This document shows, one piece after another, positions 19,501 through 25,611 of a DNA stretch of 35,183 bases. How positions within the stretch are numbered: position 1 is the stretch's first letter; each line of letters starts with the position of its first letter. The stretch lies in contig WQTS01000118.1 in the NCBI GenBank assembly GCA_009786185.1, forward strand, positions 1-35,183, written 5' to 3'. The notes beneath the pieces are model-generated. The model saw only the letters and a list, made by a program, of their open reading frames with translations. It was not told where the DNA came from and ran no database searches. The stretch is from Bacteroidota bacterium (GTDB lineage: Bacteria; Bacteroidota; Bacteroidia; Bacteroidales; WCHB1-69). The position numbers and the translations under genes are program-made.

Positions 19501-19644
19501 ACTTATCGGATTATCATACATAATCGTTACCGTTTGCCCCCATCCCGTCAGCATAAACCCACACATAAAAAACAACGCCAAAAACAGCGTTAAAATCCAT
19601 TTGCTTTGCCACATTTTTTGTCGGAAAAAATAAATATTTTTCAT
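13519..19644 (-). CDS. Giant glycine-rich, Ig-like repeat surface protein with FISUMP domain
   Basis: The 2041-residue secreted protein starts at ATG 19644, immediately before a signal peptide (about residues 1-37, ending GWGQ). Residues 81-250 are extremely glycine-rich. An Ig-like domain follows (about 262-325, WYKDGSPLTG...ADAGEYWV). Then come many related modules of about 80-100 residues, each opening with ...ICSG or ...ICVG and containing WQYS or YQWY cores and YYRAxVQNGVCP ends; one resembles a BIG2 domain (GTWVSSDETVATVDNTG). The last ~150 residues form a FISUMP domain (GYCWYKENVRGTKYQDG, LCPDGWRIPTSAEW), found in secreted proteins of Bacteroidota and Fibrobacter. An adhesin or surface-layer role is inferred. 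No standard type IX tail follows. The frame stays open up to 20100, but that extension runs antisense-free through rubrerythrin in another frame and is not part of the gene. Confidence 0.88.
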   Translation of the reverse strand: MKNIYFFRQKMWQSKWILTLFLALFFMCGFMLTGWGQTVTIMYDNPISRPCIASTGSSAPGTYSFTAPLPSCATNISGQAYGGGGGAGGTSSLGGHGGGGGGGGYISLNFGTGTGNSITGQVGGGGARGESGSNSGRTGGQSYVTYNNITIRANGGVGGTYRGPFGGTDGSATGAGGGTSGNGNINIAGSNGGSAGSGTGGVGGTAGGPNGGIGGSVLSSTGVGNNGCNPGGGGSSGYGLSEPGGHGSGGRVLISYDIPTALVSGTGTYCIGNTVNMSICAQTPGVTYQWYKDGSPLTGITGNTYTITNVQVADAGEYWVIATYNINYPNATNVSSNVPGLSVSGTTLLGSLRSASAYVTVRPVFVAGEIVSGSSTICSGAIDPASIGSSIPASGGDNNITYQWYRNGTLISGTNSATYTIPQSDRINTGTTDITIVYTRSANDGTCQTTPVSSSGSYTLIVQPMATTALQRAQTVSVCAHDVSYSLPNWNGSPYVINGEGVWRINGEAGIDYQGTFTGNVYTLANVEEVVTFTFLIYNTAASCQKDNPVDSVILTLNVSESVYPTFNSDTDTVCSGTTEIYVLNVMDIEYEYIWNITGDAGWKVVSGGNGNGAPNNYSITILWENPGNATISVAVTDPENPECVEGDAEIIVTVKPLPNVSITGTTPICNGGITDITLTSGLAGTTFSWVQTSTNVSGATNGSAFVIEQELTLTDSTASGSVVYRVTPTLDGCDGQYEDITIIVNPEAVFDVSSITDEDIICVTQIAYELPDWEAEYVINGRGEWNITGSTAVGGSLSGRDYTINGAAGIVVFTFSVFNTETPCQTGTAVATKVFTLVIDPSSVAGNITEAKTIVCYNTGTMLTLNNYMGNIQWQSSIISGTEGFTDILDETNETLFTGDLMQNTWFRTVVTNGVCSEAFSSPVLIAVYLEFNPGEIITGNETICVGESASEITSVTAASGGDGIYSYQWYDEYGPIGGATDPTYTPGEAYTTIAGAYTFYREAMDGTCNTSGVFSTGEWILTVETATLPGTISSAQVICSGDTPAPLTLGGTIVGNVVEWQYSIDNFATFTTIANATTTLTSAEMGNLTANRYYRAMVQNGVCPPTYSDTVLITVDPTSVGGTISSAQTICSGSTPNPLELTGNTGAIVRWESSTDNFNLNIVTVSGSAGLSTLPLSSLTTNTYYRAVVQNGVCPSTYSDTVLITVQPTAEIDLPTGEPTTVFVCAHDLEYELPDWEQYIEYGTGVWTINGTSYLGTFDGVNTYTLGGEEIVTFTFSVYNTSTTCQNLTPVETIFFTLTVSESIYPEFDPDTDEVCSGDIKTYTLSNVNNKAYEYTWIITGDATFTVLSGGNQGGALDNYSIEISWEDAGEAIISVTIIDPNDLKCVNDNAEITITVNPLPTVSITGANTICVASTTQLSPTIDGTWVSSDETVATVDNTGLVTGVSAGSATFTFTDNVTDCSNTTLSVTVESTTVPGTISEAQTICTGGMPEPLTLSGNNGTVIEWQYSIDNFASFATIANVTTTLTSAEMGVLTTNTYYRAAVQSGVCPLAYSDTVLITVVPQPTLSTPIASNTSICEGGETTLSSTLSNGTGIPIYQWQYNNSGTWGNIANGTPAGAIYTAASNGTSTLNILGITVPDDHEYQLIAAMTGTGCNTVTSNPVIVSVIAIAVEGYITADEEFVCYDMGTTLTLNDYEGSIQWQSSTTSATAGFANILGETSATLATGGLTQTTWFRTVVTNPICGDVVSEAKEITMIPDPTVTLTSGAGTDAQTLRVGGTLTNITYITTDAVDVTVANLPPGINGVWLDDVLTISGIPSNEGVFNYTVTVTGVCETATATGTITVRQACPTQITDNINTITYNVVELMGYCWYKENVRGTKYQDGTNITPEPKTYVSSLFPDENQNADNFGLLYTYEAAFPLSTRAGDRTLCPDGWRIPTSAEWALLNTCNINDLRNPVYWLPGNNTNDLQFDARGAGYYSSASNRFEDLLGYTAWWSSDMPGATTGIAAVLHYYCSQFEILEITRADAISVRCILDD
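15010..16560 (-). repeat. Recent internal module duplications in the giant surface-protein gene
   Basis: Within the coding sequence, about 15010-15200 and 16340-16560 are close DNA copies; for instance CTATAGAATATTGCCATTC occurs in both, in the same context. They encode the YSDTVLITV/EWQYSIDNF module. Near-identity at DNA level points to recent duplication or gene conversion, so copy number may vary between strains. Confidence 0.7.
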
Positions 19645-19694
19645 AACAGACTGTATATTAATTGCTAAATAAAATAAGATTGAATTATAATTTG

Positions 19695-19702
19695 CAAAAG
19701 TA
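19695..19702 (-). promoter_or_regulatory. Possible -7 box for the giant surface-protein gene
   Basis: Read on the minus strand this is TACTTTTG, matching TAnnTTTG. It lies 51 bp before the ATG at 19644 and just downstream of the rubrerythrin terminator, where an independent promoter is expected. No good -33 box was seen. Confidence 0.4.
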
Positions 19703-19743
19703 AAAAAAATAAGATTTCTATTATTGATAAATAAAAAATAAGA

Positions 19744-19778
19744 TAAAAAAATTGAGCAGTATTTGTAATACCGCTCAA
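19744..19778 (-). terminator. Intrinsic terminator after the rubrerythrin gene
   Basis: On the minus strand, a stem TTGAGC-G-GTAT pairs with ATAC-T-GCTCAA (19752-19757 with 19773-19778 as outer pairs), and a run of seven T follows directly. It lies 60 bp beyond the rubrerythrin stop and separates that transcript from the giant surface-protein gene. Confidence 0.75.
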
Positions 19779-19837
19779 CGAAAAAATCCTTGCTGCACTC
19801 CTTATTTCGGGTGTAGCGAGGAGTCTTATAAAAAATG

Positions 19838-20410
19838 TTAAAAGTTCTTTTCTTGCAACTGATAATACGCCTGCGGATGATCGCAAGAAGGGCACATTTC
19901 CGGCGCATGGTATCCAAAATGAAGATATCCGCACTCGCGGCATTGCCACATTTCTTCGTTTCTTCTTTTAAATACTTCATTGGTTTGCATGTTGTCCAAC
20001 AATTTGCGGTAACGTGCTTCGTGCGCTTTTTCCACTGTAGCAACGGCGCGGAATTTTGCTGCAATTTTCGGAAAACCTTCCTCATCGGCAATACGTGCAA
20101 ATTCAGGATAAAGGTCTTCCCATTCCTCTTTCTCGCCGGCAGCGGCTTCTTTCAAATTTTCTTCGGTAGTGCCGATAACTCCGGCAGGATAGGTTGCCGT
20201 AATTTCTACATGACCGCCTTCTAAAAGTTTAAAGAAAGTTTTGGCATGCGCTTTTTCTTGTTCAGCAGTGTCTAAAAAGATAGCGGCAATTTGTTCATAG
20301 CCCTCTTTTTGAGCTTGTCTTGCCCAAAAAGCATAACGGTTTCTCGCTTGCGATTCTCCGGCAAACGATTTCAATAAATTTTGTTCGGTTTTGGTTCCTT
20401 TGATGCTCAT
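19838..20410 (-). CDS. rbr: Rubrerythrin
   Basis: This cytoplasmic peroxide reductase of anaerobes and microaerophiles protects against oxidative stress. The 190-residue protein has the N-terminal ferritin-like four-helix domain with diiron ligands in [11 protein letters not shown] (Glu19) and in [21 protein letters not shown]. The C-terminal rubredoxin-like domain has Cys157-x2-Cys160 and Cys173-x2-Cys176 around one iron. The length is standard. Presence of rubrerythrin supports an anaerobic or low-oxygen lifestyle. It is last in the minus-strand run and is followed by a terminator; an AT-rich stem-loop lies directly upstream. Confidence 0.97.
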   Translation of the reverse strand: MSIKGTKTEQNLLKSFAGESQARNRYAFWARQAQKEGYEQIAAIFLDTAEQEKAHAKTFFKLLEGGHVEITATYPAGVIGTTEENLKEAAAGEKEEWEDLYPEFARIADEEGFPKIAAKFRAVATVEKAHEARYRKLLDNMQTNEVFKRRNEEMWQCRECGYLHFGYHAPEMCPSCDHPQAYYQLQEKNF

Positions 20411-20441
20411 AATATTTAATATTTAAGGTTTAAAGTTTAGG

Positions 20442-20489
20442 AATTTAAAGATTTAATGGCTCACTTTTAAATTTTTAAATCTTTAAATT
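20442..20489. repeat. AT-rich stem-loop between divIC-like gene and rbr
   Basis: AATTTAAAGATTTAA (20442-20456) is repeated in inverted form at 20475-20489. The same 14-15-mer pair occurs in the gap at 21692-21751, and a single arm at 31604-31618. All lie just upstream of start codons of minus-strand genes. Confidence 0.7.
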
Positions 20490-20497
20490 TTCAATTG

Positions 20498-20779
20498 CTA
20501 TTCATAAACTATCACAAACACATCCTCATCCGGTTTTTGAAGATTTAGCTGTTCGCGGGCATATTTTTCTAATTTCCCTGCGGTATCATTTTCCAATTGT
20601 TCAAAAGTATAAGTATTGTTAATCTGATTTTTTGTTTTGGCGATATTTTCGTCCAATTGTTTCATTTTCACATTCAGTTCTCTATGTCTGTAAATATTGT
20701 TTTCCGAAAAAAACAGCATATATACCAAAAAAACAGCTACAGTTATTCCGCTGATTATCAATAAAGGTTTACGATTCAT
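20498..20779 (-). CDS. Septum formation initiator family protein (DivIC/FtsB-like)
   Basis: The 93-residue bitopic membrane protein has a short basic N-terminus, one membrane segment (about residues 5-23) and a periplasmic coiled coil (about 28-65), followed by the family's conserved ...AREQLNLQKPDEDVFVI... end. DivIC/FtsB proteins link FtsQ and FtsL in the division septum. Size and layout fit exactly. It lies between the GNAT and rubrerythrin genes in a minus-strand run with gaps of 60-90 bp. Confidence 0.88.
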   Translation of the reverse strand: MNRKPLLIISGITVAVFLVYMLFFSENNIYRHRELNVKMKQLDENIAKTKNQINNTYTFEQLENDTAGKLEKYAREQLNLQKPDEDVFVIVYE

Positions 20780-20839
20780 TGTGGTTAAAATTTCTGCGAA
20801 AATATAATTTATTTTGAATGTTTTAACCCGAATAATAAA

Positions 20840-21688
20840 CTATTCCATCGCAAAAGCAAAGTACCCGTCCTCCGGTTGCTTTTCCCAATGTTTACACCAT
20901 TTCACCTGCCCGCAACAAGTTTCAGCACCCGGCAAACGTATATGAACAGTTTCAATATCAGGGAAATGCTCAATCAGTAACCGTGCTATTTCTTCATTAG
21001 ATACATCACCCAACAATTCATCTACTATAATATTATTAAATCCGGTTTTGTAAGAAAAAATGGCGCTTTCATATGCACAGAGCTGTATTTCTCCTTCGTT
21101 AATAAATCGGAAAAAATCTTCATTCCAATTCACAAAACTGTTGTTTTCAAGTTTCTGAACTCTCTTTTTCTGATATGTTTCAGGAGAGATAAATTTAATG
21201 GTATTTGTCGGAACAGGCACTGTGGCAAGAAGTTTGTCTTTGTAATACCAAAAATGATTGCGATAAAAAAAATCTTCAAATCCTAATTTTCGATAATAGT
21301 TTGCTAAATTTTGGTCGGCGGCGTGCAAAAAGATGCCTGCTATGTTTTCGCGGCAAGCTGCGTCATAAATAGTGGCTAACAGGTTTTGCATTATGCCTTG
21401 TCTTTGGTAATTTGGATGGGTGGCGCAGGCATAAATGTACTGCATTTTATATAGACTACCCCGTCCGGCTTCGCCGGACACCCCTTCAAAATTTGAAGGG
21501 GATTTTAGGGTAGTGGGCAATGCAAATGCCATGGCTATAATTTTGTGGTTTACTTCACAAACATAGCAAGTTGCAATGCCGAAATGTGTGATAAAACGGT
21601 TTATATAACCTTTCGCATCACCAAACGTCTCTTCCCAAAGGGATTTTATTTCAGGGATGTCTGTGACAATTGCTTTTTTGTAATGCAT
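20840..21688 (-). CDS. GNAT-family N-acetyltransferase with in-frame palindromic insert
   Basis: The 282-residue protein carries the GNAT fold in its first half: a start typical of the family (YKKAIVTDIPEIKSLWEETFGD) and the acetyl-CoA loop THPNYQRQGIMQNLL, then NLANYYRKLGFEDF. The second half (about 160-282) is a second, substrate-side domain of unknown specificity. Between the strand IAMAFALPTTL and KMQYIYACATHP, where relatives need only a short turn, sits SPSNFEGVSGEAGRGSLY, which is exactly the translation of a small palindromic repeat (21447-21505) found twice elsewhere in non-coding DNA. The frame is kept and the rest of the protein is intact, so it is probably functional with an extended loop. 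The substrate is unknown. Confidence 0.85.
   Translation of the reverse strand: MHYKKAIVTDIPEIKSLWEETFGDAKGYINRFITHFGIATCYVCEVNHKIIAMAFALPTTLKSPSNFEGVSGEAGRGSLYKMQYIYACATHPNYQRQGIMQNLLATIYDAACRENIAGIFLHAADQNLANYYRKLGFEDFFYRNHFWYYKDKLLATVPVPTNTIKFISPETYQKKRVQKLENNSFVNWNEDFFRFINEGEIQLCAYESAIFSYKTGFNNIIVDELLGDVSNEEIARLLIEHFPDIETVHIRLPGAETCCGQVKWCKHWEKQPEDGYFAFAME
21447..21505 (-). repeat. Small palindromic repeat, copy 2, inside the GNAT gene
   Basis: It has the same order of parts as the other copies, read on the minus strand: palindrome CCCCTTCAAA/TTTGAAGGGG (21481-21501), hairpin GTCCGGC-GAA-GCCGGAC (21463-21479), tail CGGGGTAGTCTATATA. The tail has C where the other copies have T. The insert adds about 18 codons without a stop. 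Confidence 0.9.
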
Positions 21689-21691
21689 GGG

Positions 21692-21751
21692 ATTTAAAGA
21701 TTTAAGAATTTAAGGTTTAATGATTGTATTCGTGATTTTAAATCTTTAAAT
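21692..21751. repeat. AT-rich stem-loop between DUF4292 gene and GNAT gene
   Basis: ATTTAAAGATTTAA (21692-21705) is paired with TTAAATCTTTAAAT (21738-21751). A further arm-like copy follows at 21756-21769. It is the same family as the stem-loop at 20442-20489. Confidence 0.7.
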
Positions 21752-21767
21752 TATGAAATCTTTAAAT

Positions 21768-22400
21768 TTAATCTTCTTCCCAAAATTTAATCTCGGAATA
21801 ATTTTTCGGTACGGTAGCGCTCACTTTCGGCACTTCATTAAACGTTACCTTTTTAACATCTAATTGTAGTTTTAATTCATAATCAACACTTTCAAGAATT
21901 AGTCTGTTGAAAAAAGTATATCCGTCAGCCATAAGCTCGCCTTGATAGGAAAGTTCTATTCCATCCGGAATCTCCAGCGGAAAGCTGTTGAAAATAGCTT
22001 GAAGGGCGTAAAAATCAACCTCTAAATCTAAAATGTGTTGAAGAATAGAATAATCTCCTTCGTAATAATTTTTTTGCAGTTTATTAATCATTAGAATTTG
22101 ATCGGGCGTTATTAGCGCTCTACCTGCCTCAATCCCCATGAAACTCAACTGTATATACAAAAAACTGTCTATTACACTTACAAGAGTAAATTGGCAATTT
22201 TGCGTTTGGTTATCTATATTTATAACCGCCGATCCTCTATAATGAACTGAATTGTAAGAAAATGCAGGGTCTGCTATGAATATGGGATCAATGCTTTGTA
22301 TAGGTTCAATAGCTTGTATAGAATCTGTAGCTTGCGCCCACGAAAAAGTGATCGTAAAAACCAAAAAGAACGTGCAAACAATGTGCTTTAAATATTTCAT
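21768..22400 (-). CDS. DUF4292 family protein
   Basis: The 210-residue secreted protein has a signal peptide (about residues 1-22, ending SWAQ). It matches the Bacteroidota family DUF4292 in the stretch YRGSAVINIDNQTQNC, SFLYIQLSFMGIEAGRALITPDQILMINKLQKNYYEGDY. The family has a LolA/LolB-like fold in my understanding, suggesting handling of lipids or lipoproteins in the periplasm; this is inference. It is somewhat shorter than usual members and has no lipobox, so it would be periplasmic rather than anchored. It follows the DUF4197 gene by 42 bp. Confidence 0.8.
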   Translation of the reverse strand: MKYLKHIVCTFFLVFTITFSWAQATDSIQAIEPIQSIDPIFIADPAFSYNSVHYRGSAVINIDNQTQNCQFTLVSVIDSFLYIQLSFMGIEAGRALITPDQILMINKLQKNYYEGDYSILQHILDLEVDFYALQAIFNSFPLEIPDGIELSYQGELMADGYTFFNRLILESVDYELKLQLDVKKVTFNEVPKVSATVPKNYSEIKFWEED

Positions 22401-22442
22401 AATTAATTTTGTTTGCAGTAAAACGAAAGTTTTTCAACAAAA

Positions 22443-23168
22443 TTATAAGGTTTCAAACACCCTGTATAACCATCCGGTTTTAGGGCCTCTTAATTCCGGA
22501 TCTTCTCTAATCGCTTTTTCCTCTAAAGCCATTCTTTTAAATAAACCATCTGCTACTTGCTGTGCAGCAGAGGTTAAAATATTTACGGAGGGATGAATTC
22601 CGGTTGTTTCAAAGTATATGATTTGCAACTCATTCCATCTTGAAATCACATTTAAAGCATTAAATTGTTCTACAAGTGTGGAAGACACAAGTGTGGAAAT
22701 AAAGTCATTTTGGTGTGTTTGCCTTATATAATTTGTGATGGCGTTATCTCCGCCGTGTAAAATTAGATTGGGGTTGGAAAAAGTTATCTGCCTGATAATG
22801 GGATTCCAAAATTGTGCGACTCTATCTCCGCATTTTTCGGCAGCTCGGTTCATATCAAGAATTAATGCCGCAATACGCTCTTTATGTCCATATTTTTCCA
22901 GTGTATCCATCATGTTTTTAGCTTCAGGAGGAGGTAAAATACGATAAGCCTCGCCATCATAGTAATAATATCCGAATTTTTGATGAACAGTATCCTGTAC
23001 GAAGAGTACATTGCGAGCTCTAACCATTGTAGAATCTGCACATTGTGCTAATGCACCGGAGATTTGATTATTAGTAAAAAGCTGTGTTACATAGTCATCC
23101 GGTTTGTCTTCACATGAGCAAAAGAATACGGTAACAGCTAACAATAACAGATAAGTACATTTTTTCAT
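22443..23168 (-). CDS. DUF4197 family lipoprotein
   Basis: The 241-residue product has a lipoprotein signal peptide (LLLLAVTVFFCSC, lipid-accepting Cys at about residue 19). It matches DUF4197: the order is ILPPPEAKNM, ALILDMNRAAEKCGD, a segment with ILHGGDNAITNYIRQT, and the C-terminal ADGLFKRMALEEKAIREDPELRGPKTGWLYRVF. The function of the family is unknown. It is the first gene of the minus-strand run and is divergent from the lipoprotein gene at 23271. Confidence 0.85.
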   Translation of the reverse strand: MKKCTYLLLLAVTVFFCSCEDKPDDYVTQLFTNNQISGALAQCADSTMVRARNVLFVQDTVHQKFGYYYYDGEAYRILPPPEAKNMMDTLEKYGHKERIAALILDMNRAAEKCGDRVAQFWNPIIRQITFSNPNLILHGGDNAITNYIRQTHQNDFISTLVSSTLVEQFNALNVISRWNELQIIYFETTGIHPSVNILTSAAQQVADGLFKRMALEEKAIREDPELRGPKTGWLYRVFETL

Positions 23169-23230
23169 AGAAATCGAAAAATTAATTTGCGAATTAACAT
23201 GATTTTTTTAAAAAAATAAGCTTTTTTGTT

Positions 23231-23238
23231 TATTTTTG
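23231..23238 (+). promoter_or_regulatory. Possible -7 box for the 23271 lipoprotein operon
   Basis: TATTTTTG is an exact TAnnTTTG match, 33 bp before the ATG at 23271. It argues against the earlier in-frame ATG at 23226, which would lie upstream of the transcript start. Confidence 0.4.
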
Positions 23239-23270
23239 CCAGCAAAACCTGTAACAAAGTCTCTAAACGT

Positions 23271-24041
23271 ATGAGAATCTGCGCAAGTATTAGATTTTAT
23301 TTGTTTTTCTTACTTTTATTATTTTTAGCTACAGATTGCCGGAAACCTGAGTCTAACCCCAATCCTCGTCCTGAACCTACACTGAAAGAATTTACTTTTT
23401 CTCCAAACAAAATTTGGGCGCACCGTGTAAATACCTTTGAAGCGCTTCATGATAAACATGATCTTTTTGAAGGGTTGGAAATTGACTTGTTTTATTCGAG
23501 CCATATCAACAATTTTTATGTAGCTCATGATGAAATAGATACACTACATGGAATTACGTTGGATATGTGGATTGAAAAAAATCCGAATCCCACAAAAAAT
23601 TGGTACTGGTTGGATATGAAAAACTTGGAAGAAGCCAATGCCGGAGAAATCGCATCATTGTTAGCAAAAATGCTTGAAAAATATGATATTTTTCATAACG
23701 TTATTTGTGAAAGCACGGATCCGAGAGCTTTGTTTGTGCTAAAAGAAAAAGGGTTTGCAGTTTCACTTTGGGTATCATCTGAAGGTATTATTGCAGATTT
23801 TGAAACATGGAAACAACAGATTGAAGAGCAAATTGCCTACCTAAAACCGAACGCTTTAAGTCACTATTGGGAGCTATCTCCTCTATTAGACACTTCTTTT
23901 CCCAATGAAAATATTTTATACTGGCACACGCCTCAATCGTATAGTTACACTCCTGAAAATACAGAAATTACAAGAGGTTTATGCCAAATTTCCAATGTTA
24001 AAGTTGTTTTAGTAGGTTATGACATACCCATTCCATATTAA
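23271..24041 (+). CDS. Lipoprotein with phosphodiesterase-like (PI-PLC/GDPD or FAM151-type) fold
   Basis: The 256-residue product has a lipoprotein signal peptide (FYLFFLLLLFLATDC). The mature part opens with KIWAHRVNTFEAL, continues FEGLEIDLFYSS...NNFYVAHDEID and has NWYWLDMKNL, an arrangement of His-Arg, Glu-x-Asp, His and a later Lys like the TIM-barrel phosphodiesterases (GDPD, PI-PLC) and the FAM151/menorin family. The enzymatic reaction is not established from this. The start at 23271 fits the signal peptide and the -7 box. Its stop overlaps the birA start by 23 bp, so they are co-transcribed. Confidence 0.6.
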   Translation: MRICASIRFYLFFLLLLFLATDCRKPESNPNPRPEPTLKEFTFSPNKIWAHRVNTFEALHDKHDLFEGLEIDLFYSSHINNFYVAHDEIDTLHGITLDMWIEKNPNPTKNWYWLDMKNLEEANAGEIASLLAKMLEKYDIFHNVICESTDPRALFVLKEKGFAVSLWVSSEGIIADFETWKQQIEEQIAYLKPNALSHYWELSPLLDTSFPNENILYWHTPQSYSYTPENTEITRGLCQISNVKVVLVGYDIPIPY

Positions 24042-24654
24042 TTCTAATTTTCACTTTGTTGAAACAACGCATTCTACAAATCTGTTACTCAACGAAATTG
24101 TAGAAAATAGTAAAAACATGGGAGCACATTTGCCCGATTTTTTCTGTGTGGCTGCCAATTTTCAAACTGCAGGGAAAGGACAAGGCAGCAAAAGTTGGCT
24201 AAGCGGAAAAGGCGAAAATGTTTTGGCAAGTTTTTATTTTCAGCCTTTAATTTTGCCTTCTCAACAAATCTATTTCAATTATTTTTTTGCGTTAACAATC
24301 AGAAAACTAATATCATTGTATGTTAACAACGTAAAAATTAAAAAACCGAATGATATTTATGTTGAGGATAAAAAAATTGCCGGAATGTTGATAGAACACC
24401 ACATTCAAGGCGAAAAATTGAACTATTCGGTTGCCGGTGTGGGCATAAACATCAACCAAACGCAATTTGATGCGGCATTGCCGAACCCTACTTCGTTGAA
24501 GTTAATCACAGGAAAAGAATTTGACAGGGAAATTATTTTGAAAGAAATTGTGCAATTGGGAAAAGAATATTACAATAAATTGCAAAACAATGCATTAATG
24601 GATTTAGAAACCGAATATGAGTCGTATGTTAGAATCGAAAAAAAACCTGATTAA
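24019..24654 (+). CDS. birA: Biotin-[acetyl-CoA-carboxylase] ligase, catalytic domain only
   Basis: It attaches biotin to carboxylase carrier domains. The 211-residue protein has the catalytic fold: TTHSTN (biotin-AMP site start), the ATP loop as AGKGQGSKSW (51-60), KKPNDIYVEDKKIAGMLIE (109-126; catalytic Lys119) and VGININQ. It lacks the N-terminal repressor HTH, as usual in the group. It also ends right after ...YESYVRIEKKPD and so lacks the C-terminal SH3-like domain of most BirA proteins. The consensus KWPND is KKPND here. The end overlaps the yitT-family gene by 38 bp, across a run of eight A. It may still be active, since the core residues are present, but the truncation is unusual. Confidence 0.85.
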   Translation: MTYPFHINSNFHFVETTHSTNLLLNEIVENSKNMGAHLPDFFCVAANFQTAGKGQGSKSWLSGKGENVLASFYFQPLILPSQQIYFNYFFALTIRKLISLYVNNVKIKKPNDIYVEDKKIAGMLIEHHIQGEKLNYSVAGVGININQTQFDAALPNPTSLKLITGKEFDREIILKEIVQLGKEYYNKLQNNALMDLETEYESYVRIEKKPD

Positions 24655-25534
24655 GGATTATTGTACCATTTTATTGGGTACGTTTATTGTGGCAGTGGGA
24701 ATTGTCATTTTTATATCTCCGCTAAGACTGGCGCCCGGTGGCGTTTACGGAGTTGCCATTATCTTTCACCATTTATTCGGCTGGCGCATCGGTTTAACGG
24801 GTATTTGTTTGGAAATCCCTCTTTTATTACTGGGAATCTGGTTGTTGGGGGCAAAGTTCGGTGCTAAAACCATTGTGGGTATCATTTCATTAGCCGGTTT
24901 TATTTCATTATTAGAACTTGTTTATGGTTATGACCCGCTCATTTCTTTGCCCGGCAATCCCGCTATTGCCGATCCGACTGCCAATTTCATCATTTCTCTT
25001 TTCGGCGGAGTGATTGTGGGAGTTGGTTTGGGGCTTATTTTCAGAACGCGCGCCACTTCCGGCGGCACCGACATTATTGCTATGATTGTTGGAAAGCACG
25101 TAAAACACATTCCATTAGGTACTATTCTAATGATGGTAGATTCGGTGGTTGTGCTGTTAGCGTTGGTAGTTTTTGAAGATTGGACAATTCCGCTTTACTC
25201 ATGGTTTGTAATTTATGTTACCGGTTTTACAATTGATAAAATGATTTCAGGTTTCGATAGAAGAAAAGCATTGTTTGTAATCTCTAATCATCATGAGAAA
25301 ATTAAAGAAGTGATTATTAATGAAATGGGGCGTGGCGGCACTTATTTTAAAGGCTCAGGCATGTACCACGAAGTAGAAAAGAAGATCATTTTTACCACCA
25401 TTACTAATAAAGAATTACCCGGACTTTTATATCGTATTCATGAAATAGATACAGATGCATTCATTTCTATCTTAGATGCTACCGATGTGCTGGGGGAAGG
25501 ATTTAATTCATTGAGGGAACGCGCACTGCAGTAA
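24617..25534 (+). CDS. YitT family membrane protein
   Basis: The 305-residue protein has five or six membrane segments in residues about 15-205 (YitT membrane domain, with the typical LAPGGVYGVAIIFHHLFG and FRTRATSGGTDIIAMI motifs). A cytoplasmic DUF2179 domain forms the C-terminus (about 220-300, YFKGSGMYHEVEKKIIFTTI...LLYRIHEIDTDAFISI). The family is widespread and probably transports a small molecule, but its substrate is not agreed. The ATG at 24617 gives the family N-terminus and overlaps the birA end by 38 bp. Confidence 0.92.
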   Translation: MSRMLESKKNLIKDYCTILLGTFIVAVGIVIFISPLRLAPGGVYGVAIIFHHLFGWRIGLTGICLEIPLLLLGIWLLGAKFGAKTIVGIISLAGFISLLELVYGYDPLISLPGNPAIADPTANFIISLFGGVIVGVGLGLIFRTRATSGGTDIIAMIVGKHVKHIPLGTILMMVDSVVVLLALVVFEDWTIPLYSWFVIYVTGFTIDKMISGFDRRKALFVISNHHEKIKEVIINEMGRGGTYFKGSGMYHEVEKKIIFTTITNKELPGLLYRIHEIDTDAFISILDATDVLGEGFNSLRERALQ

Positions 25535-25545
25535 CTTTTAACCAA

Positions 25546-25581
25546 AACATAAAAAAATATTCAAATGAAATATTTTATGTT
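25546..25581. repeat. AT stem-loop between yitT-family and nitroreductase genes
   Basis: AACATAAAA..TATTT pairs with AAATATTTTATGTT around a short CAAATG loop, with three extra A bases on the left side. No T-run follows the stem, so it is not a convincing terminator. The 77 bp gap holds nothing else recognisable. Confidence 0.4.
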
Positions 25582-25611
25582 AATTCGCGCTCCCTTATAA
25601 AAAAGCGTATC

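Noticed and set aside
19645..20100. Upstream extension of the giant surface-protein frame to 20100
   Set aside because: It runs through the rubrerythrin gene and its terminator; the signal peptide begins at ATG 19644.
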